Positions 1 through 7,394 are shown, counted from the first letter of the stretch. The stretch is 36,783 bases of DNA from DAOTZR01 sp034432595 (GCA_034432595.1 DAOUBT010000047.1:1-36783); one strand, 5' to 3'. Numbers and translations are program-made. The notes: generated by a model not told the origin, from the letters alone.

Positions 1-726
1 ATAAATGATATTTATGGAAGAGTTGTTTTTTTTAATCAAGATTATGTTCGAGATTATTTTCAAAACAACGATGATCAAAGTAAAATTTTTAGAAATGGGT
101 CTTTTCCAAGTGAATTATTCGGAAACTCTGTTTGTGACCTCTCTAAAGTAGCTCCTGCTTTTGTTTCTTATATAGTGATTATTCCGCCTTATGGCATTGA
201 TCCAAATTATGACTGGACAAACACCAGTCAAGAAGCAGTTCAAAAAGGACATAATAATGTTTTCAAATTTATTATTAGAAACTATGTAGATGAAAAACCT
301 GAAAGTCAGTATCATCCTTTTGAATTTTATATTGATACAAATGGAAAAAGTGACACACCGGTTTTTAATGCTTTTAATGGCGGAATATACGATACCATCG
401 CCAACAACATTAAGAACAGCTCTTCTTTTAATGCTTTTAATTTTGCTGAAACAACAACCACAGTTAACTTTTCCGGAGGACCAGCTATATTACAGATAAT
501 AACAGGACTTGACATAACCATTTTTGGTGAAAATCATCCTACTACTTATCAGTTTACCCCTGATTTAAATTTTCCAAAAGATGTTCCATATGTGCAAACC
601 ACAGCCCTTCTTGATTTTCAACAAAATTCATGGCTTGTCAGATACCTTAAAGATTTATATAAAAAGCTTTTTTCTCCAAACCCCCTCTATGTTCCAGTCA
701 TTACTGAAGGTATAGACGCACCTTAA
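1..726 (+). CDS. Unrecognised AT-rich protein, 5' end outside the window
   Basis: Frame 1 is open from the first base to TAA at 724-726, giving at least 241 residues, so the gene begins upstream of the window; the internal ATG at 175 is unlikely to be the true start. Composition is strongly AT-rich with A/T-ending codons, quite unlike every gene after about 1.5 kb. The product is rich in Asn, Phe, Tyr, Thr and Asp and has no membrane segment in the visible part. It ends in a short basic, aromatic stretch followed by a Pro-containing tail (near LVRYLKDLYKKLF). I do not recognise a family. The next gene starts 38 bases downstream on the same strand and has the same composition, so the two probably belong together. 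The style resembles extracellular proteins of small-genome uncultured bacteria, but that is only an impression. Confidence 0.6.
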   Translation: MNDIYGRVVFFNQDYVRDYFQNNDDQSKIFRNGSFPSELFGNSVCDLSKVAPAFVSYIVIIPPYGIDPNYDWTNTSQEAVQKGHNNVFKFIIRNYVDEKPESQYHPFEFYIDTNGKSDTPVFNAFNGGIYDTIANNIKNSSSFNAFNFAETTTTVNFSGGPAILQIITGLDITIFGENHPTTYQFTPDLNFPKDVPYVQTTALLDFQQNSWLVRYLKDLYKKLFSPNPLYVPVITEGIDAP

Positions 727-764
727 ACCTTTACTTTTGGTCTGATTTTTTATATATTTAAAGT

Positions 765-1535
765 ATGAAGACCAGGCTGATAACAGTCTTTCTCTTTAGT
801 TTCCTTTTTTTGTTTTTTACTAAAAACCTGCAAGCAGTATGCGTCACTATTCAACCGGGCGCCCGTTGCGGCAACCTTTCTTATCCTGATCCTGAGTGTT
901 GTTCTTCCTCAGGTTGTCCAACTAAATGTGGAGATTTAGGACCCTGGAATAAATGTTATGCAAACCAATGTTGTTATGATACTGATTCAACACGTTTTTT
1001 CAACGAAAATGATTGTAATGACTACTGTAAAAAATATAATAACCATAAATGTATTTATGAATTTGATAACAAAAGGTGGCTTTGGTTTTGTTTTTATAAT
1101 TATGACTTTGGGTATAAAAGCACGTCTTGCGACATCAGTGATTTTTGCATTCAGCCAACACCGTTTTTGCTTGCCGGCAGCTGTTCAAGTTGTGGCCCTG
1201 GTTCACCCTATAAACTCTGCTGCGAGTACAACACCAACACCCAAAGCTTCACTGGCCAGCGAGCTAACTGTGTTCCCTTTAACGCTCCTCACGGCGTCTG
1301 CCCAACCCATCTTCCCACACCAGACCTTGTCTACGTCACTCATATTCCCGCTCCTTTTACCCCCAACTGCCCAACTCCTGCCGTTGTTCCAACCAATACC
1401 CTGACCCTCTATCCAACCGTGCACGGGGATTTATCCCCATGCCACCACCGCACCCGCCCGCCGGTAAACCGGCGGGCTATCCCGCCGAAGGCGGCCAGAG
1501 CCGCCTCAACCCGCTTCCGCGGCCTTTGCAGTTAA
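765..1535 (+). CDS. Cys-rich secreted protein, C-terminus running into hairpin repeats
   Basis: The ATG at 765 opens a 256-residue frame. Residues 1-24 form a clear signal peptide: K-T-R, then a Phe/Leu core, then a cut near LQA-VC. The mature part to about residue 190 is packed with cysteines, including CC pairs and CxxC spacing, which suggests a small disulfide-stabilised extracellular protein. Pro/Thr-rich sequence follows. No Shine-Dalgarno sequence is visible before the ATG. From about residue 220 (base 1421) the frame translates a run of GC-rich palindromes, producing an Arg/Ala-rich tail that looks non-native. Wobble positions also turn GC-rich from about 1200. The authentic C-terminus is therefore uncertain; the gene may be truncated by an insertion or an assembly join. 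Family not recognised. Confidence 0.5.
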   Translation: MKTRLITVFLFSFLFLFFTKNLQAVCVTIQPGARCGNLSYPDPECCSSSGCPTKCGDLGPWNKCYANQCCYDTDSTRFFNENDCNDYCKKYNNHKCIYEFDNKRWLWFCFYNYDFGYKSTSCDISDFCIQPTPFLLAGSCSSCGPGSPYKLCCEYNTNTQSFTGQRANCVPFNAPHGVCPTHLPTPDLVYVTHIPAPFTPNCPTPAVVPTNTLTLYPTVHGDLSPCHHRTRPPVNRRAIPPKAARAASTRFRGLCS

Positions 1536-1594
1536 GTACCATAGCCCATTCAGGCGGAATCGGGGTGGGCGAAGGCATGACCATCGCCCACCCC
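1421..1594. repeat. Cluster of back-to-back palindromes at the composition break
   Basis: Five dyads lie close together. 1425-1438 is GGGGAT-TT-ATCCCC, extended imperfectly to 1421-1442. 1456-1477 is a perfect 10-bp stem with a 2-base AA loop. 1482-1494 is CCGCC-GAA-GGCGG. 1490-1505 is GGCGGC-CAGA-GCCGCC. 1562-1572 pairs with 1584-1594 (11-bp perfect stem, GGGGTGGGCGA). They separate the AT-rich left end from the GC-rich remainder. They could be intergenic palindromic repeats, a terminator field for the converging genes, or the place where an assembler joined two genomes. Confidence 0.7.
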
Positions 1595-1664
1595 TTTCAT
1601 GCCCTGCCGAACCATAGCCCCTACGATAGATTGAGCTTTTTTGAAACGCACCCGGCCCGCCCCG

Positions 1665-1835
1665 TTACCCGGAAGCCGCCTTTTCCTTCAGTGGCCAGAA
1701 CAGCTCCAGCACCGAGGCGGCAAGGGTTGCAAAGGATTCCACCATCTGCTCCATGTGGGCATCAAAGGGGATACGCGCGCCCGTCTGAGGGTCCTGCGCG
1801 TTGAGAAGCTGTAACACACCCATCACCCGTCCCTA
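1665..1835 (-). pseudogene. C-terminal remainder of the GAF domain beyond the amber codon
   Basis: In the same frame as the preceding gene, sequence after TAG 1833-1835 reads GRVMGVLQLLNAQDP and continues through a final amphipathic helix (MEQMVESFATLAASVLELFW) to TAA at 1665-1667. These are the last two strands and the C-terminal helix expected of a GAF domain, so the intact gene would span 1665-2603 and encode about 312 residues. There is no separate start codon with a ribosome binding site, so the piece is not an independent gene. Confidence 0.75.
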
Positions 1836-2603
1836 ACTGTCCTTCATCGGCACCGTCAGCAGGGAATTGACCATGTAGTTATCCGCGATGAAGCTTACCG
1901 TGTCGTGTTCCGGGATGTTCGAAATCTTTCCGCTCAGGGCCACCAGACAGGCGATATGTCGTCCGTAGCCGGGTTTGTGGTTGGGGCCAGGACGCAGCGC
2001 CAGAGGGCGATAGGGCGCGGCCACTCCTGTGCTCCCACCGTAAGCAAGGCCCAGGCTATCGTTACGCACAATGGCAAAACTCAGCGCGTCCTCATCCGTG
2101 CGCAGGTAGAGCGTTCCCGCATCGGCATGGCACAGACGCTTGGCCTCTAACAGAATGCGCTCCAGCACCAGGCTGATGTCATGTTCCAGCGTCCACTCAC
2201 GGCCAAAGTCCATCAAACTGCGCGCGAAGTCCTCCAGTTGTTGTTGATGACGTCGGTTCTCGTGCGTGAGGGCACGTTGCATCTCCCGCAACACTATGCC
2301 GGCCTCCACCAGAGGGAACAGCTCGTCCCCAACGCGCGGCGGGGCGGGTGTCTCGGCCTCGTCGGGGAGGAGGGGTTGCAGAAACCAGGCGCGAAGCTGC
2401 TCCGCCTGCCGCCGCAAAGCGGCATGGGCCAAAAACGCCAGGCCCACAAGACCGAGGGCCCCAATCAACCCAACCCCTATGAACAACACAGGCCAGGGCC
2501 AGGCCCGGGCAACGAGCAGCCATGCCAGTTGCGCCACCACAATCCCACTTCCTCCGAGAAGAAAGCGGGTAGACAGGTCCATCCGCTCTTCGTTCTTGTC
2601 CAT
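1833..2603 (-). CDS. Membrane-anchored GAF-domain protein, cut short by an in-frame TAG
   Basis: Translation from the ATG at 2603 gives 256 residues up to TAG at 1833-1835. GGAG stands 7 bases before the ATG and a TATAAT lies upstream at 2634-2639. Residues ~12-60 hold two hydrophobic segments, followed by a linker with a helical, probably coiled stretch (~85-140). A GAF domain starts near residue 145 (HDISLVLERILLEAKRLCHA) and runs through the DAGTLYL strand to NSLLTVPMKDS. The TAG falls exactly where GAF domains continue with G-R-V-x-G-V-L-Q. After it, the same frame stays open for 55 more codons that complete the GAF fold. The gene is therefore either a recent pseudogene, an amber-readthrough gene or carries a sequencing error. 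GAF domains bind small ligands or cofactors; no output domain is visible. The much longer open frame upstream, antisense to the next gene, is spurious. Confidence 0.75.
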   Translation of the reverse strand: MDKNEERMDLSTRFLLGGSGIVVAQLAWLLVARAWPWPVLFIGVGLIGALGLVGLAFLAHAALRRQAEQLRAWFLQPLLPDEAETPAPPRVGDELFPLVEAGIVLREMQRALTHENRRHQQQLEDFARSLMDFGREWTLEHDISLVLERILLEAKRLCHADAGTLYLRTDEDALSFAIVRNDSLGLAYGGSTGVAAPYRPLALRPGPNHKPGYGRHIACLVALSGKISNIPEHDTVSFIADNYMVNSLLTVPMKDS

Positions 2604-2633
2604 GATGTGACTCCGTGTTACAGGTGTATTTTT

Positions 2634-2639
2634 ATTATA
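2634..2639 (-). promoter_or_regulatory. -10 box of the GAF gene
   Basis: The minus strand reads TATAAT here, about 30 bases before the ATG at 2603. No good -35 hexamer is found at 16-18 bp spacing. On the plus strand the same 130-bp spacer also carries a TAGTAT at 2695-2700 that may serve the divergent gene at 2736, again with only a weak -35 (TTGGTA, 19 bp). Confidence 0.45.
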
Positions 2640-2735
2640 GGGATTTTTGAGCCGAAGCGGTATAGCTCTTTGGTAATCCCAAATTCTAAAAATGTAGTAT
2701 AAACGTGTGAGATACCGTGGACAAGGGGGAAAAGT

Positions 2736-4613
2736 ATGAACAACAATCGTTTTCTGGTGCGCCTGGAGGCCGGCCCACTGCCGTTGCTCAGCGATGGGGC
2801 GATGGGGACGCAGTTGCACGCGCGCGGGGTGAGCCTGGGGACGTGCTTCGATGCGTTGAATGTGACGCAGCCGGAGCTGGTGGCGGAGATTCATCGCGCG
2901 TATCTCGTGGCCGGGGCGGAGATGATTCAGACCAATACCTTCGGCGCCAATCGCTTTAAGCTGGCACGGCACGACCTGGAAACGCAGCTCGGCGCCATCA
3001 ACCGCGCGGGTGTGGAGCTGGCCCGGCGCGTGGCGGCGGAGTTCCCGGGGCGGACGGTGCTCATCGCCGGGGATGTGGGGCCGCTGGGCGTGCGCCTGGC
3101 ACCGTTCGGGCGCGTACAGCTCGAGGAAGCGCGCGCCGCTTTTGCGGAGCAGATCCGCGCCCTCGTGGAGGCGGGGGTGGATTTGATCCTCATCGAGACC
3201 ATCAGCGATTTGTACGAGGCACGCGAGGCGGTAGCAGCAGCCCGCGAGGTGTGCGACCTGCCGGTGCTGGTGTCCATGACGTTCACGCGCGATAACGTGA
3301 CGCTGCTGGGGGATAGCCCGGCTAAAGTGGCGCGGGTGCTCAGTGAAACCGGTGCGGATGTGATTGGCGTGAACTGTTCGGTCGGTCCGGCGCAGGCGTT
3401 GCGCATTGCGCAGCAGATGCGGCAGGCAGTGCCTGCGGCGCGCCTGAGTGTGATGCCCAACGCGGGGTGGCCGGAGCAGGTGGGGGATCGCGTGATGTAT
3501 CCCGCCGGGCCGGAGTATTTCGCGGAGTACACGCAGGCTTTCCGCGAAATCGGCGCGACGGTGGTAGGCGGGTGTTGCGGCACGACGCCAGCGCACATTG
3601 CCGCGATGCGCGCTGCTCTGGATGCGCCCGCGCCGGCGGCACTGCAGCTTTTGAGCGCGCTGCCGCAGGAGGAAGAAAGCGTGGCTGCGGATGAGCATCC
3701 CTCGCGCCTGGCTCAGAAGCTCGCCGCGGGCGAGTTTGTGTACATGGCGGAGTTGGACCCGCCACGGGGGCCGGCGGCGAAGAAGTTGCTGGCCGGGGCC
3801 AGTCTGCTGGCCGAGGCCGGGGTGGATGTCATCAGCGTGGCGGATAGCCCGATGGCGCGGATGCGTATGAGTCCGTGGGGCTTGTGCGCGCTCATCCAAC
3901 AGCAGCTCGGCGTCGAGACGACGTTGCATTTCCCCACGCGCGGACGCAACTTGTTGCGCTTGCAGGGGGATTTGCTCGCGGCCCATGCGCTGGGGGTGCG
4001 CAATGTGTTCGTGGTGCTCGGTGACCCGACCACCATCGGGGATTATCCGCAGGCATCAAATAACTACGACTTGATCACGCCGGGCCTGATTAAGCTCATC
4101 AAGGAGCATTTCAATCAGGGACGGGATTACAGTGGGGCGGAGCTGAATCAGCCCACGCAATTTTTTGTGGGTTGCGCGGCCAATCCCGCCGCGATGGACC
4201 TGGATGAGGAGCTGCGCAATCTGCGTGGGAAGCTCGAAGCCGGGGCGGATTTTATCCTGACGCAGCCGGTTTTTGATCTGGAAACGCTGCAAAACTATCT
4301 GGAACGCTACGCAGAGCGCTTTGGACCGCTGGAACGTCCGCTCATTGTGGGGGTGCTGCCCCTCTACAGCTACCGCCACGCGGAGTTCCTGCATCACGAG
4401 GTGCCGGGCATCACGATTCCGGAGCGCTTCCGGCAACGAATGCGGGAAGCCGGCAACGAGGCGATGTGGGAGGGGGTGCGCATCGCAGCGGAGTTCATCA
4501 GCGCAGCGAAAGCCCTGGTGCAAGGCGTGTACATCATGCCCGCTTTCAACCGCTTCGATCTGGTTGCGGCGTTGTTGGAGCAGGCTCGCGGCACGGAGAA
4601 AGGTCAGGCTTAA
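2736..4613 (+). CDS. Bifunctional homocysteine S-methyltransferase / 5,10-methylenetetrahydrofolate reductase
   Basis: The ATG at 2736 follows an AAGGGGG ribosome binding site. The 625 residues contain two enzymes. Residues ~10-300 form a homocysteine-binding TIM barrel (pfam S-methyl_trans) with SDGAMGTQL near the N-terminus and zinc cysteines in NCSVGP (C214) and GGCCGTTP (C280, C281). Residues ~325-615 form a methylene-THF reductase barrel (AELDPPRG, GDP near 430, QPVFD). The architecture matches the Bacillus YitJ family, which makes methionine from homocysteine while generating methyl-THF; MetH-type cobalamin-binding domains are absent. The usual MTHFR segment C-R-D-R-N appears here as TRGRN, so the Asp is replaced by Gly. 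The gene stands alone between divergent promoters and a structured region at 4653-4747. No SAM riboswitch can fit in its short leader. Confidence 0.9.
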   Translation: MNNNRFLVRLEAGPLPLLSDGAMGTQLHARGVSLGTCFDALNVTQPELVAEIHRAYLVAGAEMIQTNTFGANRFKLARHDLETQLGAINRAGVELARRVAAEFPGRTVLIAGDVGPLGVRLAPFGRVQLEEARAAFAEQIRALVEAGVDLILIETISDLYEAREAVAAAREVCDLPVLVSMTFTRDNVTLLGDSPAKVARVLSETGADVIGVNCSVGPAQALRIAQQMRQAVPAARLSVMPNAGWPEQVGDRVMYPAGPEYFAEYTQAFREIGATVVGGCCGTTPAHIAAMRAALDAPAPAALQLLSALPQEEESVAADEHPSRLAQKLAAGEFVYMAELDPPRGPAAKKLLAGASLLAEAGVDVISVADSPMARMRMSPWGLCALIQQQLGVETTLHFPTRGRNLLRLQGDLLAAHALGVRNVFVVLGDPTTIGDYPQASNNYDLITPGLIKLIKEHFNQGRDYSGAELNQPTQFFVGCAANPAAMDLDEELRNLRGKLEAGADFILTQPVFDLETLQNYLERYAERFGPLERPLIVGVLPLYSYRHAEFLHHEVPGITIPERFRQRMREAGNEAMWEGVRIAAEFISAAKALVQGVYIMPAFNRFDLVAALLEQARGTEKGQA

Positions 4614-4652
4614 GGCGCGGCGCGAGTTGACCGGGTCGGCTGGGAGTATGGA

Positions 4653-4747
4653 AAAACGGCCCGGCATGGGTTGCATCGTGCGGCGTGGTCTGCAGCTCGC
4701 AGGCCACGCCGCAGCGTTCTCCGGGATGGTTGCGTAAGGGCCGTTTT
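4653..4747. terminator. Large nested hairpin between the methyltransferase gene and rpsF
   Basis: The outer arms are AAAACGGCCC (4653-4662) and GGGCCGTTTT (4738-4747), a perfect 10-bp stem. Inside is a 15-bp stem of 4679-4693 with 4699-4713 (one G-T pair, loop AGCTC). The last arm ends in TTTT, which suits termination of the upstream gene. Because the probable rpsF promoter starts inside the right-hand part, the full structure is probably not in rpsF mRNA from that promoter. A bidirectional terminator is my preferred reading. Confidence 0.5.
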
Positions 4748-4757
4748 GTGGTAGTAT
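4730..4757 (+). promoter_or_regulatory. Probable promoter of the rpsF-ssb-rpsR block
   Basis: TTGCGT (4730-4735) and TAGTAT (4752-4757) are spaced by 16 bp. The transcript would start near 4764, giving a ~64-base leader that contains a small GC hairpin CCCGG/CCGGG just before the ribosome binding site. That hairpin is a candidate S6:S18 autoregulatory site, but I cannot confirm it. Confidence 0.4.
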
Positions 4758-4827
4758 TGGCCTTGCTCTTTCGCGTCCCGGCTGCGCAACCGGGAGGCAA
4801 ACCCAGGAAAGAAAAAGGAGGTAAACA

Positions 4828-5235
4828 TTGGGAACGCGCAATTACGAGTTACTGTTTATTGCCAATCCGGAGCTTGACTCCGCGGCCTTCGACACCCTGT
4901 TGGGTAAGGTGAACGCCTACCTGCAGGCGGCCGGTGGTGAGGTTTATCACACCGAGGATTGGGGCCTGCGCCGCATGGCCTACCCCATTCAGCACTACCG
5001 CGAAGGCCACTATTATTTGATCCGCTTCACGATGGATTCCCTCAAGGTGAAGGCGTTTGAGCGCAATCTCTACCTGGCCGAAGGTGTGATGCGCGAGCTG
5101 ATCACGCTGGATACCCCCAAGGTGAGCAAGAAGGCCGCCGCCAAGGCTGAGCCTGCCGTGCAGGAAGTCGCCGCGGACGAGTCCTCCAACGAGCCGGAAG
5201 CGGTGAATGACGAGACGGAACCGGAAGAAGCTTAA
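4828..5235 (+). CDS. rpsF: 30S ribosomal protein S6, TTG start
   Basis: The frame starts at TTG 4828, set by AAGGAGG about seven bases upstream; no ATG fits. It encodes 135 residues. Residues 1-95 are the S6 ferredoxin-like fold: the opening RNYELLFIANPELD, then EDWGLRRMAYPI and EGHYYLIRF. S6 pairs with S18 on the platform of the small ribosomal subunit. The last ~35 residues form an acidic tail rich in Glu, Asp and Ala; C-terminal tails of this sort are common in S6. It is followed after 28 bases by ssb and then rpsR, the conserved rpsF-ssb-rpsR order. Confidence 0.97.
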   Translation: MGTRNYELLFIANPELDSAAFDTLLGKVNAYLQAAGGEVYHTEDWGLRRMAYPIQHYREGHYYLIRFTMDSLKVKAFERNLYLAEGVMRELITLDTPKVSKKAAAKAEPAVQEVAADESSNEPEAVNDETEPEEA

Positions 5236-5263
5236 GGCGCATCTCGCATAAAGGCGGTCAAGC

Positions 5264-5680
5264 ATGGTCCGTAGCCTCAACAAAGTCATGATTATCGGGC
5301 GCTTAGGGCGCGATCCGGAGATGCGCTTTACAGCGACGGGACGCGCAGTGAGCACCTTCAACGTGGCGACGACACGCGGCTGGACCAGCAATGATGGCGT
5401 CAATCACGAAGAGGTGGAATGGTTCCACGTCATCACCTGGGGCGGCCTGGCCGAATTGTGCAAGAAACGCTTGCACAAAGGCTCCCTGGTCTATGTAGAA
5501 GGGCGCCTGCAGACGCGCTCCTGGAAAACCGCCGAGGGCGATACGCACTATCGCACCGAGCTGGTGGCACAGGAGCTGATTTTCCTGGAGGATACTTCCT
5601 CCGACATGGGGTACGAGGATGAGGGGGTAGAGCTGGAAGAGCTCACCCTCGAAGCTGACGAGACCTCCCTTGAAGCCTGA
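5264..5680 (+). CDS. ssb: Single-stranded DNA-binding protein
   Basis: The 138-residue product has an OB fold over residues 1-105: LNKVMIIGRLGRDPEMRFT, then the WFHVITWGGLAE and KGSLVYVEGRLQTRSW segments. It coats single-stranded DNA during replication and repair. The linker is very short and acidic, and the protein ends in ETSLEA. The classical D-D-I-P-F tip that recruits partner proteins is absent, which is unusual for a main SSB. It lies between rpsF and rpsR, the standard location for the housekeeping copy. The Shine-Dalgarno sequence before the ATG is weak (AAGGCGG). Confidence 0.95.
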   Translation: MVRSLNKVMIIGRLGRDPEMRFTATGRAVSTFNVATTRGWTSNDGVNHEEVEWFHVITWGGLAELCKKRLHKGSLVYVEGRLQTRSWKTAEGDTHYRTELVAQELIFLEDTSSDMGYEDEGVELEELTLEADETSLEA

Positions 5681-5712
5681 CACTGAATTCAAAAAAGCAA
5701 AAAGAGGAGTAC

Positions 5713-6021
5713 ATGGTGAACGGTTATAATCAGGATCAGCAGAGCTATCGTCGTGGGAATGGTGAAGGCCGCCGTCCGGCGAGTGGGCGTTTCGCTCCGC
5801 GCCGCCGCAAGAGCTGCTACATGTGCAGCGAGGGCCTTCAGGAAATGGATTACAAAGAGGTCGCGACGCTGCAGCGCTTCATCACGGAGCGCGGTAAGAT
5901 TCGCCCTCGCCGCCAGACCGGTCTGTGCGCCAAGCATCAGCGCCGGGTTGCGGCTGCGATCAAGCGCGCGCGCATTGTAGCCCTGCTCCCCTACGTCGCC
6001 GAACCGACGCCGGAGCGCTAA
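5713..6021 (+). CDS. rpsR: 30S ribosomal protein S18
   Basis: The ATG at 5713 follows AGAGGAG. The product has 102 residues. The first ~30 form a basic, Gly/Gln/Arg-rich extension. The S18 core follows: RRKSCYMCSEG, MDYKEVATLQRFITERGKI and RRQTGLCAKHQR. Cysteines C35, C38 and C72 with H75 look like a zinc-ribbon form of S18. S18 binds S6 in the 30S platform. The usual next gene, rplI (L9), is missing; a SurA-like gene follows instead after 66 bases. Confidence 0.96.
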   Translation: MVNGYNQDQQSYRRGNGEGRRPASGRFAPRRRKSCYMCSEGLQEMDYKEVATLQRFITERGKIRPRRQTGLCAKHQRRVAAAIKRARIVALLPYVAEPTPER

Positions 6022-6037
6022 CCACGTCCGTTTGAAG

Positions 6038-6063
6038 CCGGGCATAGGGCAACCTGTGCCCGG
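6038..6063 (+). terminator. Weak hairpin after rpsR
   Basis: CCGGGCA (6038-6044) pairs with TGCCCGG (6057-6063) around a 12-base loop. No T-run follows, so it may be an attenuator or RNA-stabilising stem rather than a full terminator. Confidence 0.3.
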
Positions 6064-6087
6064 TATCTCTATCTACCTGGAGAAAGC

Positions 6088-7236
6088 ATGGGGAAACAAA
6101 AAGTCGTTGTAGCTACTGAGACGCGCAAACAGATTTCACGCCGGGAACAGGAAGCTGTTTGGGAGCAACGCATCAAGATCATTGCAGCGGTTGTGGTGCT
6201 GCTCATCGTGGGCGTTCTCATCTTCGGCGCTGTCAATGAGCTGGTGCTCAAGCCCAATAAGGCTGTGGCGCGGGTGGGCGATACCACCATCAAGGCCAAC
6301 TATTTCCAGGCGCGCGTGCGCTATCAGCGCCTGCAGATCAAGTCCCAACTGGCCCAGTATCAGAATATCCTGGCCCAGCTTGACCCCAATGACGAGCAGA
6401 CGCAATCCATCTATCAACAGTTCCAGGTTCAGGCGAGCAGCCTGGAAAACCAGCTCAAGCCGGAACTGGCAACACTGCTGGGCGGTCAGGTGTTGGACCA
6501 AATCATTGAAGAGGAACTGGTGCGGCAGGAAGCCGCCGCGCGCGGCCTGAGCGTGAGCGCGGATGAGGTGCAGGCCAACATCGAGCAGATGATGGGGTAT
6601 GACCGCACCGCCGTGTACACCGACACCACCAATCTCCCCAGCGGTGTGCTGACGAGCGAGGCGGAGTTCAACGAGGTGTACAACAATTTCAAGACGAACT
6701 GGCTTGAGGTGAGCAAGCTCAAGGAGAGCGAGTTCCGCGCCATGATCGAAGCCGAGCTGCTGCGCAGCAAGCTGCAGGAAGCTTTGGGCGCCAATCTGGA
6801 AAAGAGCGCGGATCAGGTTCTGGTGACGCTGTTCCGCCTGCCGGATGAGGCCGCAGCAAAAGCCATCTATGACCGCTTCCAACAGGGCGAAAAGGTGGAT
6901 GACCTTGTCAAGGCGCTGCAGGATGACAATGATGAGGAGACCTTTGGGTATGCCATGACGGAATGGCAACCGGTGGGATACTACAGCACTCAGCTCAGTG
7001 CCGACCTGGAAAAGGTTATCTTCAACACGCCGGTGAACAAGATGTCACAGCCACAGCCTGCGCCGGATGGCGGCTACCTGCTGTTCTACATCAACGGGCA
7101 TGAGGTTCGCGACCTGAGCGAGAGCGTGCTTAAGAGCAAAATTGACGCGCTCTACAATGACTGGCTGCAGCAGGCGCGCACGGAACGCAGTGAAATGTAC
7201 GACGTGTGGCAGTCGCTCGTGCCGACCACGCCGTAG
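6088..7236 (+). CDS. SurA/PrsA-like membrane-anchored peptidyl-prolyl isomerase family protein
   Basis: The ATG at 6088 has GGAG eight bases before it; 382 residues. A charged cytoplasmic start (residues 1-27) is followed by one membrane helix (~28-52, IIAAVVVLLIVGVLIFGAV) that probably anchors the protein with its body outside. Residues ~55-240 are a SurA-type N-terminal chaperone region, entered by VARVGDTTIKANYFQARVRY and rich in long helices. Residues ~260-355 look like a divergent parvulin (PpiC) domain: DQVLVTLFRLPDEAAAKAIYDR, FGYAMTEWQPVGY and PQPAPDGGYLLFYI. Such proteins fold secreted proteins at the cell envelope. Whether the isomerase domain is active cannot be judged. It ends the plus-strand block before a strong terminator. 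Confidence 0.85.
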   Translation: MGKQKVVVATETRKQISRREQEAVWEQRIKIIAAVVVLLIVGVLIFGAVNELVLKPNKAVARVGDTTIKANYFQARVRYQRLQIKSQLAQYQNILAQLDPNDEQTQSIYQQFQVQASSLENQLKPELATLLGGQVLDQIIEEELVRQEAAARGLSVSADEVQANIEQMMGYDRTAVYTDTTNLPSGVLTSEAEFNEVYNNFKTNWLEVSKLKESEFRAMIEAELLRSKLQEALGANLEKSADQVLVTLFRLPDEAAAKAIYDRFQQGEKVDDLVKALQDDNDEETFGYAMTEWQPVGYYSTQLSADLEKVIFNTPVNKMSQPQPAPDGGYLLFYINGHEVRDLSESVLKSKIDALYNDWLQQARTERSEMYDVWQSLVPTTP

Positions 7237-7257
7237 CAGCACGCAACCCATCAAAAA

Positions 7258-7287
7258 CAACGCCCCTCGTCATAACGAGGGGCGTTG
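7258..7287. terminator. Bidirectional rho-independent terminator
   Basis: A perfect 13-bp stem (7258-7270 with 7275-7287) has a CATA loop. On the minus strand it is followed by TTTTTG, on the plus strand by TCATTT. It separates the converging SurA-like (+) and TauE-like (-) genes and fits both. Confidence 0.9.
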
Positions 7288-7394
7288 TCATTTAGCCTTG
7301 TCCCGCCGGGCTCAGGCAAGCCGTAACGACAAAGGCGGCCCCCGCTTCCCTCAATTTGGGGAGCTGAATGTGGGTGGAGATGCGCGCTCCCCGT

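Noticed and set aside
1439..1804. Plus-strand frame of 121 residues across the palindromes
   Set aside because: Proline/arginine-rich translation of hairpins and of the antisense of the GAF gene end; no binding site.
2640..2735. SAM (S-box) riboswitch before the methionine-synthesis fusion
   Set aside because: The leader is too short and shows no S-box core; only weak promoter elements and a ribosome binding site are seen.
2604..3986. Long minus-strand open frame continuing upstream of the GAF gene, antisense to the methyltransferase
   Set aside because: It is Arg/His-rich shadow sequence of the GC-rich sense gene; the GAF protein has its own ATG, binding site and TATAAT at 2601-2639.
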